64,000 nucleotides of DNA from Haloarcula sp. CBA1129. Lineage in GTDB: Archaea > Halobacteriota > Halobacteria > Halobacteriales > Haloarculaceae. The notes under the pieces were generated by a model. The model was not told where the DNA came from and made no database searches. It saw only the letters and a program-made list of their open reading frames with translations. Shown here piece by piece: positions 54,029 through 63,313 of the stretch. Position numbers and translations under genes: made by a program. The stretch is from the NCBI RefSeq assembly GCF_008729015.1, contig NZ_RKSM01000001.1, forward strand, positions 1,426,001-1,490,000. Reading direction: 5' to 3'. Numbering within the stretch: the first letter of the stretch is position 1; the number at the start of each line of letters is the position of its first letter.

Positions 54029-55813
54029 TTACGAGTCGTCTTGTTCTTCTTGGCCGCCGTCAGCGAGCAGCGACGGGTCTTTCTCCGGCTCCTCGGCCGC
54101 GAGCTGCTCGTCGAACCACTGGAACTCACGGTCCAGCATACCGTCGCGTTCGAGGTTCCATGGGTCGCCGTCCTCGACTTTCGGCCCTTCGAGCCAAGAC
54201 TGGACGATGTTCCAGACGAAGAACAGCTGGCCGATGAACAGGATGACCGCACCCACCGTTGCCGCTTGGTGGAAGGTGCTGACCTGCGTCAGCGGTGCGA
54301 TAGCGCCGTCGAACTGGTAGGTGGCGTACCGCCGTGGCATTCCGAGGTAGCCGAGCGCGAGCATCGCGAAGAACGTGATGTTGGTCCCGACCATCGAGAG
54401 CCAGAAGTGAGCCTTCCCGAGGGTACGCTGGTACATCCGGCCGGTGAACACCGGGAACCAGTAGTAGATACCGGCGAAGGCCGCAAAGCCGATAGCGCCC
54501 ATCACGATGTAGTGGAAGTGCCCGACGACGTAGTAGGTGTCGTGCAGGATCAGGTCAATCGGGATGGAGGCGAGGAAGACGCCGGTGACGCCGCCGATGA
54601 TGAAGTTCGAGACGAAGCCGATACAGAACAGCATCGGCGTCGTCAGACGGAGGCGGCCGTTCCACATCGTCGTGATCCAGTTGAACGTCTTGACGGCGCT
54701 CGGTATCGCGATAGCCAGCGAGACAGCCATGAACGACGCCCGGAGCCGCGGATCCATGCCCGTCGAGAACATGTGGTGGGCCCAGACGCCAAAGGAGAGG
54801 ACGCCGATGGCGAGCGTCGAGTAAACGACGAACTTGAAGCCGAACAGCTTCCGACCCGAGAACTTCGGCAGGATCAGACTCACGAGGCCCATCGGCGGCA
54901 GGACGAGGATGTACACCTCGGGGTGGCCGAAGAACCAAAACAGGTGCTGCCACAGCAGCGGGCCACCGCCCTCGACGGCGAAGAACGTCGTCTGAAGGTT
55001 CCGGTCCAGCAGCAGCATCACGATGGCGCTGCCAAGCAGCGGGAACGCGAACAGGATCAGCGCGGACTGGGTGAGAATCGTCCACGAGAAGATATCGAGG
55101 TTCGCCCAGTTGACCTCCTCGTGGCGTTCCGTGAAGATGGTCGCGATGAAGTTGATCGCCCCCATCGTCGCCCCGATACCGGAGAGGTGCAGCCCAAGCA
55201 GCATCAGGTCGACGCCGGGGTTGGCCTGCTCGACCGACAGCGGCGTGTACATCGTCCATGCCGTGCGGGCCGGCTCGATCATGTTCTCGGTCACCGGCGC
55301 GAGGAAGAACCCGGCCCAGATAAGCAGCGCGGCGGGCGGGAGTATCCAGAACGCGATGGCGTTGATACGCGGGAACGCCATGTCATCAGCCCCGATAAGC
55401 AGGGGGATGAAGTAGTTCGCGAACGCCGCGATGATGGGCGTCCCGAACAGGAACAACATCGTGATGCCGTGGCTCGTCAGGATGGAGTTGTAGGCGTTGT
55501 TTCCAAGGATGGCCCCGGCGGGCGTGACGAGCTGGAGGCGGATGAGCATCGCCATGATACCGCCCACGGCGAATGCGATGACGGCGTACACCCCGTACAA
55601 CAGACCGATGTCCTTGTGATCGACCGTTGTTAGCCAGCGAATGATACCTGCGGGTTTCTCACGGTTGATGACCGCTGTCTCGTCACCCGTGACGGCCCCG
55701 CCACCCGCGAGCGGCGTATAGGAACGCCAGTTCTCGACACGGGTAAGAAGCGCGGCGACGCCGACGAGGAGGACGGCCATCAGCCCCGTCAGCACAATAT
55801 CTCCTGCTACCAT
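54029..55813 (-). CDS. coxA: Haem-copper (aa3-type) oxidase subunit I
   Basis: 594 residues with about 12-14 transmembrane helices. The low-spin haem ligand region is SHGITMLFLFGTP, the CuB/cross-linked His-Tyr motif is WFFGHPEVYILVLPP, the haem pocket is HDTYYVVGHFHYIVMG, and the N-terminal KPAGIIRWLTTVDHKDIGLLY is intact. The GHPEVY context with the long N-terminus fits the A-type family. It reduces oxygen to water and pumps protons. Subunit II is not in the window. An extra N-terminal helix and an acidic C-tail are present. Confidence 0.96.
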   Translation of the reverse strand: MVAGDIVLTGLMAVLLVGVAALLTRVENWRSYTPLAGGGAVTGDETAVINREKPAGIIRWLTTVDHKDIGLLYGVYAVIAFAVGGIMAMLIRLQLVTPAGAILGNNAYNSILTSHGITMLFLFGTPIIAAFANYFIPLLIGADDMAFPRINAIAFWILPPAALLIWAGFFLAPVTENMIEPARTAWTMYTPLSVEQANPGVDLMLLGLHLSGIGATMGAINFIATIFTERHEEVNWANLDIFSWTILTQSALILFAFPLLGSAIVMLLLDRNLQTTFFAVEGGGPLLWQHLFWFFGHPEVYILVLPPMGLVSLILPKFSGRKLFGFKFVVYSTLAIGVLSFGVWAHHMFSTGMDPRLRASFMAVSLAIAIPSAVKTFNWITTMWNGRLRLTTPMLFCIGFVSNFIIGGVTGVFLASIPIDLILHDTYYVVGHFHYIVMGAIGFAAFAGIYYWFPVFTGRMYQRTLGKAHFWLSMVGTNITFFAMLALGYLGMPRRYATYQFDGAIAPLTQVSTFHQAATVGAVILFIGQLFFVWNIVQSWLEGPKVEDGDPWNLERDGMLDREFQWFDEQLAAEEPEKDPSLLADGGQEEQDDS

Positions 55814-55971
55814 AGTCGTCCTTCAGGACTGGGACATTATCAAAGGGTCGATTCCTGCAGCAACGACGATGCTCATCCGGCATTGAAACCGCAGAAAGAA
55901 GGGACGCCTCACACTGTTTCCCGGCGGCGGGTGCGGTCGGTTTCAGAAACGGTCTGTCTGGAACTGCCCGC

Positions 55972-56223
55972 TCAATCCTCGTGGCCCAGTTCGCCGTTCT
56001 CTTTCTCAGCGTTCTCGACGGCCTTCCCCGCATAGTAGGTCAGGACCGCGAGCAACAGGAACATCGAGATAATCAGTGCGAACTGCATCCCGGTGAAAAC
56101 GGGATCCGTTCCGAACGCCGGGAACGCGGCGAACGCGACGATGAAGAAGAAGAGAATCCCGAGCGGGATGACGTTCACGGTGAGGTCGAGCAGGGTGTCT
56201 TTTTCGAACCCGAACAGTGCCAT
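55972..56223 (-). CDS. Small membrane protein of the oxidase cluster (DUF6684-like)
   Basis: 83 residues: MALFGFEKDTLLDLTVNVIP, then two helices (about 18-36, ILFFFIVAFAAFPAFG, and about 46-67, FALIISMFLLLAVLTYYAG), with a charged tail ENAEKENGELGHED. Haloarchaeal cox neighbourhoods often contain this family (DUF6684, from memory). It is 158 nt upstream of coxA on the same strand, and its transcript may include coxA. Its probable role is accessory to the oxidase. Confidence 0.82.
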   Translation of the reverse strand: MALFGFEKDTLLDLTVNVIPLGILFFFIVAFAAFPAFGTDPVFTGMQFALIISMFLLLAVLTYYAGKAVENAEKENGELGHED

Positions 56224-56288
56224 GCCTCCCCGTTAGAACAGGCCAGTAAATAGAGTGTTGGTTTCGGTCAAACGTCCGGGTCCCCGTC

Positions 56289-56684
56289 TCAGGCCGCGGT
56301 CTGTTCCATTATCGAGGCGACGCCGCCCATCGCGATCATCACAGCACCCGCTGCGGCGACGGCCACCAGCCGAGTGAGGAGTGGCCCGGTCCCGACATTC
56401 GACAGCGCGATGTCGGCGACTGGGACCTGCCAGAGCGCAAACGCAGCGGCGATGACGATAAGAACTACCCCTACGCCCAGCAGGGTCGGCCACGGCCGTT
56501 CCACGTACCCGGACTCCGTGAGGATACCGGCGATACTCCCGCCAAACAGTATCAACCCGAAGACAGCCACTGGAAAGAGCCCGACGAACACGCCGATCTC
56601 TGACAGTGCTAATCCGAGTGCGACAAACAGCGGCCACGGACTCGCAGTCGGATACTGGTCGCTTAGTCCCGGCTCCTCTGCCAT
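56289..56684 (-). CDS. Four-helix membrane protein of the oxidase cluster (DUF7541-like)
   Basis: 131 residues from the ATG at 56684 (MAEEPGLSDQYPTASPWP); a longer in-frame version adds a polar N-terminus. Four hydrophobic helices are visible (about 20-38, 40-57, 65-85 and 103-122). It is upstream of the DUF6684-like gene by about 65 nt. No cofactor motif is present. It is probably an accessory membrane protein of the cox region, function unknown. Confidence 0.75.
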   Translation of the reverse strand: MAEEPGLSDQYPTASPWPLFVALGLALSEIGVFVGLFPVAVFGLILFGGSIAGILTESGYVERPWPTLLGVGVVLIVIAAAFALWQVPVADIALSNVGTGPLLTRLVAVAAAGAVMIAMGGVASIMEQTAA

Positions 56685-56773
56685 ACCACTACTTACATTC
56701 GAATCGTCATATGTCCATCGGACCGCGCCCGTGGGCACAAACTATTTGTCCACCATCCGGCTTGGTGAGAGTA

Positions 56774-59308
56774 ATGAGTACACACACGGTCGAACGGATC
56801 GACGGCTGGGAGTCGGTTCCGTTCGACGGCGGGTTCGCGGGCCTGCGGGACCTCGCTGGACAGGAGTTCTCCGGTGCGGTCATCACGGGTCCGACGCGCC
56901 TGTTCATGTTGAACGGGACCGTCGTCGGTGTCCTCGACGGCACCATCGAGGATTTCGAGGACGCGTCGGGAACAGCCAAGCGGTCTCCCCACGAGGCGTT
57001 GCCACTGCTTGCAGTGATGCAGGAGCGCGCCGACGAGGTGAAAGCACAGTACTACACTGAAGACACAGCGCTTGCGCAAGTCGACCAGACGCTGTCGAGC
57101 GGCAACTTTACCGGCTTTATCGAACTCTCAGAGAACGTCCTCTCGGGCGACTACTACACCGTCTATCATCAGGGCCGCTCGATGAGCGTCGCGTGGGTCG
57201 GCAACTCCGACAACCTCCTCACCGATGACGAGGCGTTCGAAACGGCCAACGACGAGGTCGGCATCTACGAGGTCATGCCGGTCGACATCGAGCCGGTCGA
57301 GATTCCAGAATCGCCGGAAGACGACGCGGACGAGCAGTCGGCAGACCCATCGGCTACCGGTGTCGATCCGCTCGAGGCAGGTGACGAGACGGTTGTCGCC
57401 GATGACCCGGCCAACGCTGGGACGGTAGATAACACGCCGCCCGAGGTGTCAGAGCCGGACGAACCGATACGGGACGACGCCAGCAACGAACCGGCGGAGA
57501 CGCGACCGGAGACACTCGAGAACAGCGGAGCCGACGAAACCGACGATACCGGGAAGACTCAGGCCGCGGCAGAGTCGACAGCGGACCGTGGTCCCGCAAG
57601 CAGCGGCCCACCGGGATCGAAAGTCACTGGTGCGACTCCGGGCCGGTCCCGCCGTGGTTCCGAGTCGGATGCACAACCGAACGGGGACGAGAAGCCGGAT
57701 GCGGACAGCCGACCCGAGACCGAAACGACCGGTCGGGCGACGACAGGCACCGACACCGCGACACAGACAGAACCCGAGGATAATGCCACCGAGCGAGGGA
57801 CCGAGGTGCGTGAGGCTGCCGCGGAGGCCGAACCGAAGCGGCCGTCGACCGAGTCGTCACAGACGCAAGAAGCCCAGCAGGCGAGCGACCGCAGTTCGCC
57901 GACACAGAGCGACCAGACGGCCCCGACAGGCCATCGCGCCGACCCTCCCGAATCGAAACCGAGACAGAGCGCGGAGGCACAGCCGTCACAGGCACAGCCC
58001 GGGACTGGAGCGGCAACTCCGACACCGGACGCCGGTTCTGGCGGATCAAGCGCGGACCTCGAAACGCGTTCGGTCCCGTCGCTGGACCCGAACAAGTCCG
58101 GCGGTGCACAGGAAAGCACGACGACCAGCGTGTCACCCGCCCAGACGCCGCCGACAGGCGGACAGCAGGTATCGACGCCACGACGCGACCAGCCAGCACA
58201 GGACGACTCGACACCGTCGACCGAATCCAGTGTGCAAGGACCAACACCGGCTCAGGAGACCCATAGCACAACTACACAGGACACACAGTCGGCCGAGACA
58301 CCCCAGCCCCAGCCTTCGACAGGGGACCAGCGACAGTCGCCTGCCGACGAAGAGCCGTCACCGCGCGAGCGGGAGCGCGTTGCAGAACTCGAATCCGAAC
58401 TCGAACAGCGAGCCGAGACGGTGTCGGACCTCGAATCTGAGCTTACAGATCTTGAAGCCACGAATCAGGAGCTTCGGGACGAGCGCGACCGGTTGGAGTC
58501 AGAGCTAGCCGATGCGCGGGCCGAAATCGACCGGCTGGAAGAACAACTCGACGAGCAAAACAACACCGCCGTAGAGGGCACACGGCTCAGTGCCGGCGAG
58601 GCGATAAACGGGACGAACCTCTTCGTCAGGTACAACTCGAAGGGCAAGGCAACACTGGAGGAGGCCAGAGACGGCGATGCGAGCCGCGAGGATGTCGAGG
58701 CGAACCTCAGACTGGAGTACCACACGCAGTTCGAAGCCGAGGGTGCAACGGTCAACGGAACGCCATTCGAGGAGTTCCTCGAAGACAGCATCCAGTACCG
58801 CTTTGTCAACTGGCTCATCCGGAACCTCCTCTACGAGATCCGGGACACCGGACACGCGGGAGCGATGAAGGACCTCTACGAGGGACTGCCAGCTATCGAC
58901 CGCGCCGAACTGAACGGCAACGTCACGGTGACCTACACGGAGGACGGACAGGAGAACCGCTCACAGGAGCAGTTCGACGTCGTCGTCCGCGACCGGATGG
59001 GGAATCCGCTGGTCGTCGCAAACATCAACGACTCGCGCGAACCGGCCTCCGAGGGCCAGATGTCGGACCTCATCCGGAACGCCGAGCGGGTCGGCAACGC
59101 CTCTGGGTCGCTTGCATCGGCGTTTCTCGTCACGAGCAGTTTCTTTGAGCCGGGCGCGCTCGAAACCGCCGAAGACGCCACTTCCAGCGGGCTGTTCAGC
59201 CGTGATAAGCGGAAGAGCTTCGTGAACCTCTCGCGTAAGGAGGGGTTTCACCTCTGTCTGTTAGAAGCGAGAAACCAGGAGTTCCACCTGGCGGTCCCGG
59301 AACTCTGA
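56774..59308 (+). CDS. 844-residue coiled-coil protein with nuclease-fold-like C-terminus
   Basis: Start at the ATG 56774 (MSTHTVERIDGWESVPFDGG), in frame with earlier starts that overlap the divergent gene. Domains: an N-terminal domain of about 180 residues (FSGAVITGPTRLFMLNGTVV); a 370-residue Asp/Glu/Pro/Ser/Thr-rich low-complexity linker; a coiled coil about 575-640 (ERVAELESELEQRAETVSDL); and a C-terminal alpha/beta domain of about 200 residues. That domain has FDVVVRDRMGNPLVVANIND and AFLVTSSFFEPGALETAED, a spacing reminiscent of Mrr-type PD-(D/E)XK domains but without the usual catalytic Lys. From memory, DUF7527-like. Function unknown. Confidence 0.8.
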   Translation: MSTHTVERIDGWESVPFDGGFAGLRDLAGQEFSGAVITGPTRLFMLNGTVVGVLDGTIEDFEDASGTAKRSPHEALPLLAVMQERADEVKAQYYTEDTALAQVDQTLSSGNFTGFIELSENVLSGDYYTVYHQGRSMSVAWVGNSDNLLTDDEAFETANDEVGIYEVMPVDIEPVEIPESPEDDADEQSADPSATGVDPLEAGDETVVADDPANAGTVDNTPPEVSEPDEPIRDDASNEPAETRPETLENSGADETDDTGKTQAAAESTADRGPASSGPPGSKVTGATPGRSRRGSESDAQPNGDEKPDADSRPETETTGRATTGTDTATQTEPEDNATERGTEVREAAAEAEPKRPSTESSQTQEAQQASDRSSPTQSDQTAPTGHRADPPESKPRQSAEAQPSQAQPGTGAATPTPDAGSGGSSADLETRSVPSLDPNKSGGAQESTTTSVSPAQTPPTGGQQVSTPRRDQPAQDDSTPSTESSVQGPTPAQETHSTTTQDTQSAETPQPQPSTGDQRQSPADEEPSPRERERVAELESELEQRAETVSDLESELTDLEATNQELRDERDRLESELADARAEIDRLEEQLDEQNNTAVEGTRLSAGEAINGTNLFVRYNSKGKATLEEARDGDASREDVEANLRLEYHTQFEAEGATVNGTPFEEFLEDSIQYRFVNWLIRNLLYEIRDTGHAGAMKDLYEGLPAIDRAELNGNVTVTYTEDGQENRSQEQFDVVVRDRMGNPLVVANINDSREPASEGQMSDLIRNAERVGNASGSLASAFLVTSSFFEPGALETAEDATSSGLFSRDKRKSFVNLSRKEGFHLCLLEARNQEFHLAVPEL

Positions 59309-59317
59309 GAGAGAAGC

Positions 59318-59623
59318 TTAGCCTTCGATTTCGGCCGCGTCTTCGATCTTCATACCTTCGAGCTTGTCGATGATTTCGTCGACCTTCTCGTCGAGGTCGT
59401 CGACGAACTCACCGGTCTGTTCGGTCGTGATCGCACCCTGGCTGGAGGGCTCGATGAGGTTCTCCTCTTCGAGGACGCGCAGGGAGTAGCGTACCTTGTG
59501 GTGTGGGTAGCCGGTTTCGTTGGACATCTTCACGATACCGATAGGCTCGTTCTCGATAACCATGCGAAGCACCTGCAAGTGGCGCTCCAGCATGTCAACT
59601 TCCTTTTCAAGCCTGTCTATCAT
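59318..59623 (-). CDS. Haloarchaeal winged-helix regulator
   Basis: 101 residues from MIDRLEKEVDMLERHLQVLRM; the longer frame would include the promoter region (ctttaaata near 59655). A short coiled-coil helix precedes a wHTH (IVKMSNETGYPHHKVRYSLRVLEEENLI) and an acidic helical tail. No ligand domain is visible. It is widespread in haloarchaea by my recollection, function unknown. It is convergent with the 844-residue gene and divergent from purA. Confidence 0.85.
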   Translation of the reverse strand: MIDRLEKEVDMLERHLQVLRMVIENEPIGIVKMSNETGYPHHKVRYSLRVLEEENLIEPSSQGAITTEQTGEFVDDLDEKVDEIIDKLEGMKIEDAAEIEG

Positions 59624-59771
59624 GGCAATTGTTAACTTGTGTTTGCGGTATTTAAAGGTTCTCCCTCGGCGAATCGCTACAACGTTGATACGTTCGAACA
59701 GGGGTGTCTTAAAACCGTCGTAACGGTTCACATGGGTACTGCTCACGAGCGTGAGTTCCGGACCGTAATCT

Positions 59772-59779
59772 GTTTATCA
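59772..59779 (+). promoter_or_regulatory. TATA box of purA
   Basis: gtttatca is centred 26 nt before the ATG at 59802. This spacing supports that ATG rather than the GTG nine bases earlier. Confidence 0.5.
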
Positions 59780-59801
59780 CGGTGGCTGGAAGGTGCGTGC
59801 G

Positions 59802-61178
59802 ATGACCGTAACCATCGTCGGCTCACAGCTCGGCGACGAAGGGAAGGGCGGCATCGTCGACCTGTACGGCGACGACGTGGATGTCGTCGCGCGCTATCAG
59901 GGCGGCGACAACGCCGGCCACACCGTCGTCCACGAGGGCGAGGAGTACAAGCTCTCGCTGGTTCCGAGCGGAGCCATCCGCGGCAAGGTCGGCGTACTCG
60001 GCAACGGGTGCGTCGTCAATCCGCGAACGCTGTTCGACGAGATCGACACGCTTCAGGAACGCGGCCTCGAACCGGACGTCCGCATCGCCGAACGAGCACA
60101 CGTCATTCTCCCGTTCCACCGCGTGCTCGACGGTATCGAGGAGGAACTAAAGAGCGAAACGGATGACGAAGTCGGGACGACAGGCCGGGGTATCGGCCCG
60201 ACCTACGAGGACAAGGCCGGTCGCCGCGGCGTCCGCGTCGGCGACCTGCTTGACCCGGACGTGCTCCGGGAGCGCCTCGAATACGTCGTTCCGCAGAAGC
60301 GAGCCGTCGTCGAAGACGTGTACGACCTCGACGTCGATGACCTCGACGACCCGGACGCCTTCGATGTGGACGCCCTCTTCGAGGAGTTCCGCGAGTTCGG
60401 CCGCCGCTTCGAGGCCGAGGACATGACCGTCAACGCTGGAGCCTTCCTCAGCGCGACCATTGACGAAGGCCAGAACGTCATGCTGGAGGGCGCACAGGGG
60501 ACCATCATCGACATCGACCACGGGAACTACCCCTACGTCACGTCATCGAACCCGACGGCCGGCGGCGCGGCGACCGGGACCGGACTCAGCCCCGGCGTCG
60601 TCGGCGACGGCGAAGTTATCGGTATCGTGAAGGCGTACCTCACCCGCGTCGGGAGCGGCCCGCTGCCGACCGAACTCGGCGGCGTCGTTGGCGACACGCC
60701 CGGCTACGACGAGCAGGGCGAAGGCGAGAACGAGGAGCTGGCGAACTACATCCGCGAGGAAGGCGGCGAGTACGGTACTGTCACCGGTCGACCGCGACGT
60801 GTCGGCTGGCTCGACCTGCCGATGTTGCGCCATTCGACGCGCGTGTCCGGCTTTACCGGAATCGCCATCAATCACCTCGACGTGCTCGCCGGCCTCGACG
60901 AAGTGAAGGTCGGCCACACGTACACGCTCGACGGCGAGGAGCTGGCGTCGATGCCCGCGACCACCGAGCAGTGGAAGCGGTGTGAAGCCAACTTCAGGTC
61001 ATTCGACGGCTGGCCCGAGGTCGACTGGGCGGACGCCGCCGACGAGGGGTACGACGCACTGCCGGAGAACGCGAAAGCCTACGTCGAATACATCGAGTCC
61101 GAACTCGACACGCCGGCCTACGCCATCGGCGTCGGCCCCGGCCGCGGCGAAACTATCGTCCGCGAGCATCCGTTCTAA
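59802..61178 (+). CDS. purA: Adenylosuccinate synthetase
   Basis: 458 residues. The N-terminal GTP loop is GSQLGDEGKGGIVDLYGDD, the IMP-contact region is QGGDNAGHTVV, and TTGRGIGPTYEDKAGRRGVRVGD and LEGAQGTIIDIDHGNYPYVT are present. It joins IMP and aspartate with GTP to give adenylosuccinate, on the route to AMP. Length and motifs are standard; a modest acidic surface bias is as expected for a halophile. The upstream regulator is divergent, so regulation may be shared, which is unproven. Confidence 0.97.
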   Translation: MTVTIVGSQLGDEGKGGIVDLYGDDVDVVARYQGGDNAGHTVVHEGEEYKLSLVPSGAIRGKVGVLGNGCVVNPRTLFDEIDTLQERGLEPDVRIAERAHVILPFHRVLDGIEEELKSETDDEVGTTGRGIGPTYEDKAGRRGVRVGDLLDPDVLRERLEYVVPQKRAVVEDVYDLDVDDLDDPDAFDVDALFEEFREFGRRFEAEDMTVNAGAFLSATIDEGQNVMLEGAQGTIIDIDHGNYPYVTSSNPTAGGAATGTGLSPGVVGDGEVIGIVKAYLTRVGSGPLPTELGGVVGDTPGYDEQGEGENEELANYIREEGGEYGTVTGRPRRVGWLDLPMLRHSTRVSGFTGIAINHLDVLAGLDEVKVGHTYTLDGEELASMPATTEQWKRCEANFRSFDGWPEVDWADAADEGYDALPENAKAYVEYIESELDTPAYAIGVGPGRGETIVREHPF

Positions 61179-61292
61179 CGGGCTTTCCCGCCTAATTCGA
61201 CGTTTGAGTGCTCACCTACCGTTGCCCAGCGACGGGGCGACACCCACTGGGAGAGCGGCAGACTTTTGCGACCGCCGGTCTTGACTGAATGT

Positions 61293-61487
61293 ATGAAAGA
61301 GGACCTGATGGAAATTATTTGCTGCCCTCTGGACAAGCACGACCTCGACCTCGAAGTGACGGAGCGCGACGACGGCGAGATCATGTCGGGCGAACTCGTC
61401 TGTACCGAGTGTAGCGAGACGTTCCCCATCGAGGACGGGATTCCGAACCTCCTCCCGCCGGACATGCGCGACGAGGCACCGGCCTGA
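61293..61487 (+). CDS. trm112: Trm112-like zinc protein
   Basis: 64 residues from the ATG at 61293 (MKEDLMEIICCPLDKHDLDL). It has paired cysteines in ICCPLDK and LVCTECSETFPIEDGIPNLLPPD, the Trm112 signature. Trm112 homologues are small zinc proteins that activate several rRNA, tRNA and protein methyltransferases. No methyltransferase is adjacent. It lies between purA and a DUF7524-like gene on the same strand. Confidence 0.88.
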   Translation: MKEDLMEIICCPLDKHDLDLEVTERDDGEIMSGELVCTECSETFPIEDGIPNLLPPDMRDEAPA

Positions 61488-61520
61488 ACCTTTTTTTCCT
61501 CGCACCGCGGAGTCACGTCC

Positions 61521-62084
61521 GTGCCTGACTCCCTGCCCGTGCACCTCAATCGGACGGACATCCACAGTCTGGAAGTGCCAAACGAGTTCGACGCGACAGG
61601 GAGTTTCGACGTACAGTTAGTCAACCACGGCGAGGCACTGCACGCCCATCTTCACCTCGACGACTCGCTCTCTTCTGTCGCATCTCTCGACGCCACGAAT
61701 CACCACGTGCGGGCCGAGACCGACCGACTGGTCAGGGTGACCGTCGACGGTGATGGACCGGTCCGTGGCAAGCTGAAAGTCGTGACAGGCTACGGTGCCG
61801 AGACCCGGTACATCGACATCTTCATTCCGGAGGGCGGGACCGAGAACGAACCGGTCATCGTCGACGACGAGCTGTCGAAACCACAGCCGAAACCAGCTAC
61901 GGAGTCAGAACCCAGCCTCGAAGACCTGTCCGCGGGGCCGCTACTGGCGGCTGGCGGCTTCACGGTCCTGATTGCGGGACTCATCACGATGGTACTCACC
62001 GGGAACGTGCTGTTGACCGTCGGCGCAGCCCTCGCGGTCACAATCGCGCTGGGACTCCTGTCCGTCGCAGTCCGCTCGTCCTGA
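61521..62084 (+). CDS. Membrane-anchored beta-rich protein (DUF7524-like)
   Basis: 187 residues from a GTG at 61521. Residues 1-105 are a beta-sandwich-like domain (DIHSLEVPNEFDATGSFDVQLVNHG). An acidic linker then leads to two C-terminal transmembrane helices (about 140-158 and 160-182). There is no N-terminal signal, so the soluble domain may be cytoplasmic with a C-terminal anchor. Recollection only: DUF7524. It follows Trm112 by 33 nt and may share its transcript. Confidence 0.72.
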   Translation: MPDSLPVHLNRTDIHSLEVPNEFDATGSFDVQLVNHGEALHAHLHLDDSLSSVASLDATNHHVRAETDRLVRVTVDGDGPVRGKLKVVTGYGAETRYIDIFIPEGGTENEPVIVDDELSKPQPKPATESEPSLEDLSAGPLLAAGGFTVLIAGLITMVLTGNVLLTVGAALAVTIALGLLSVAVRSS

Positions 62085-62091
62085 AACCCGG

Positions 62092-63171
62092 TTACTGTTC
62101 CGTCTCGACGCCGCCGAGGTTCCCATCCTCATCGAACAGCTTCGCCCGCAGGAACCGCGTCCGGTACCGGTTGGCTCCCTCGTAGATGTCGGCCTCACGG
62201 ATGTCCTCGGCCTCGCCGTCGGCCACGGCGTCGATGATATCCTCGATCTGTTCTTTCTCGCTGGGGGTGAGTTCGAACTCGTAGGTCTGGGTACCCTCGC
62301 CTTCGAGTTTCGTCCACTGGCGTGCGCCAGCGATGACCAGCGAACAGGGTTCACGACAGGGGAACGTCCCCGATCCGCCGTCCACGTCGAGGTCTGTCTC
62401 GTCGTCGTACTGCCACTCTCGACGCTTGAGACACTGGGAATCGTCACAGCAGGCCTCGGCGACCCAGTTGACGTGTTCGTAGCCGTCGCCGCGGTCCCAA
62501 GTCTTGACGACCCCGTAGATTCCCGTCTGACGGTCGACAGTGTCTCGCCAGTGGGTCACGTCGAGTTCGCCTTCCCGCTCGCGGTGCCAGTTCGCAATCG
62601 TGGCCGGATAGAACGTGTCGACCGTCGTGACAAGCTCGGCCGCCGATAGCTCGGGGAACGCCCAGCCGGTCTGGAGTGACGGTGCGGTCTTGAGCGGGCG
62701 GTAACCGCCGTCGTCGTCGTGTTTCGCGATTTCGCGAGCCTCCAGCGGGTCCTCGTATGTGTCGAGGTCTGCAACAGGCGTTCCGTCGTCGTCGGCGTGG
62801 CGAAGCTCGTACACCCGGCTTCCTTCGTCGGTCAGTGTCACGGAGACCAACAGCTCTCCCCATGTTGTGGTGATTCCGTCCTGAAGGCGGTCGTACCGGT
62901 CGGGGACTGACGCCTGCTCTGCCGCTTCGAGCCACCGGAGGAAGGCCCACCGTGACTCGGTCTGTGGGGCGGTCGCGTGCCAGAAGTACCAGTTCGAGAT
63001 GTACTCGGGGTACGACGATGACAGGGCGTCGAGGTCCGCGATAGTCGTCGGCTCGGAGTCCTCGGCTGTCTCGACGGCGTATCGCTCACCCTCGACCGCT
63101 GCCTCGATGCCGTCGAACGCGATGCCGTCCGACGCTGCCTCGGCGAACGCCTCGATACGGGTGTCGTCCAT
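62092..63171 (-). CDS. DR2241-like protein with iron-sulfur-type cysteines
   Basis: 359 residues. Four cysteines in ACCDDSQCLKRREW and FPCREPCSLVI (about 230-280) look like a [4Fe-4S] ligand set. The preceding region (YPEYISNWYFWHATAPQTE) and the helical C-terminus (YEFELTPSEKEQIEDIIDAV) match what I know as the DR2241 protein family, associated in haloarchaea with cobalamin-related genes. No cobalamin gene is present in the window, so the link is by family only. It is convergent with the DUF7524-like gene. Confidence 0.7.
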   Translation of the reverse strand: MDDTRIEAFAEAASDGIAFDGIEAAVEGERYAVETAEDSEPTTIADLDALSSSYPEYISNWYFWHATAPQTESRWAFLRWLEAAEQASVPDRYDRLQDGITTTWGELLVSVTLTDEGSRVYELRHADDDGTPVADLDTYEDPLEAREIAKHDDDGGYRPLKTAPSLQTGWAFPELSAAELVTTVDTFYPATIANWHREREGELDVTHWRDTVDRQTGIYGVVKTWDRGDGYEHVNWVAEACCDDSQCLKRREWQYDDETDLDVDGGSGTFPCREPCSLVIAGARQWTKLEGEGTQTYEFELTPSEKEQIEDIIDAVADGEAEDIREADIYEGANRYRTRFLRAKLFDEDGNLGGVETEQ

Positions 63172-63313
63172 ACCCTCGCCGTAGGTGTTGGACCGGGAAA
63201 AGTCGCCTGTTCCGGCAATCAGAGCGGCGATAGTTCCATGACCGCTAGTATTATATTTTAGGGAAGTGGGGCGTAATTCATGGAATATTCGTGGAGACAG
63301 TCCACGCCCGGGG

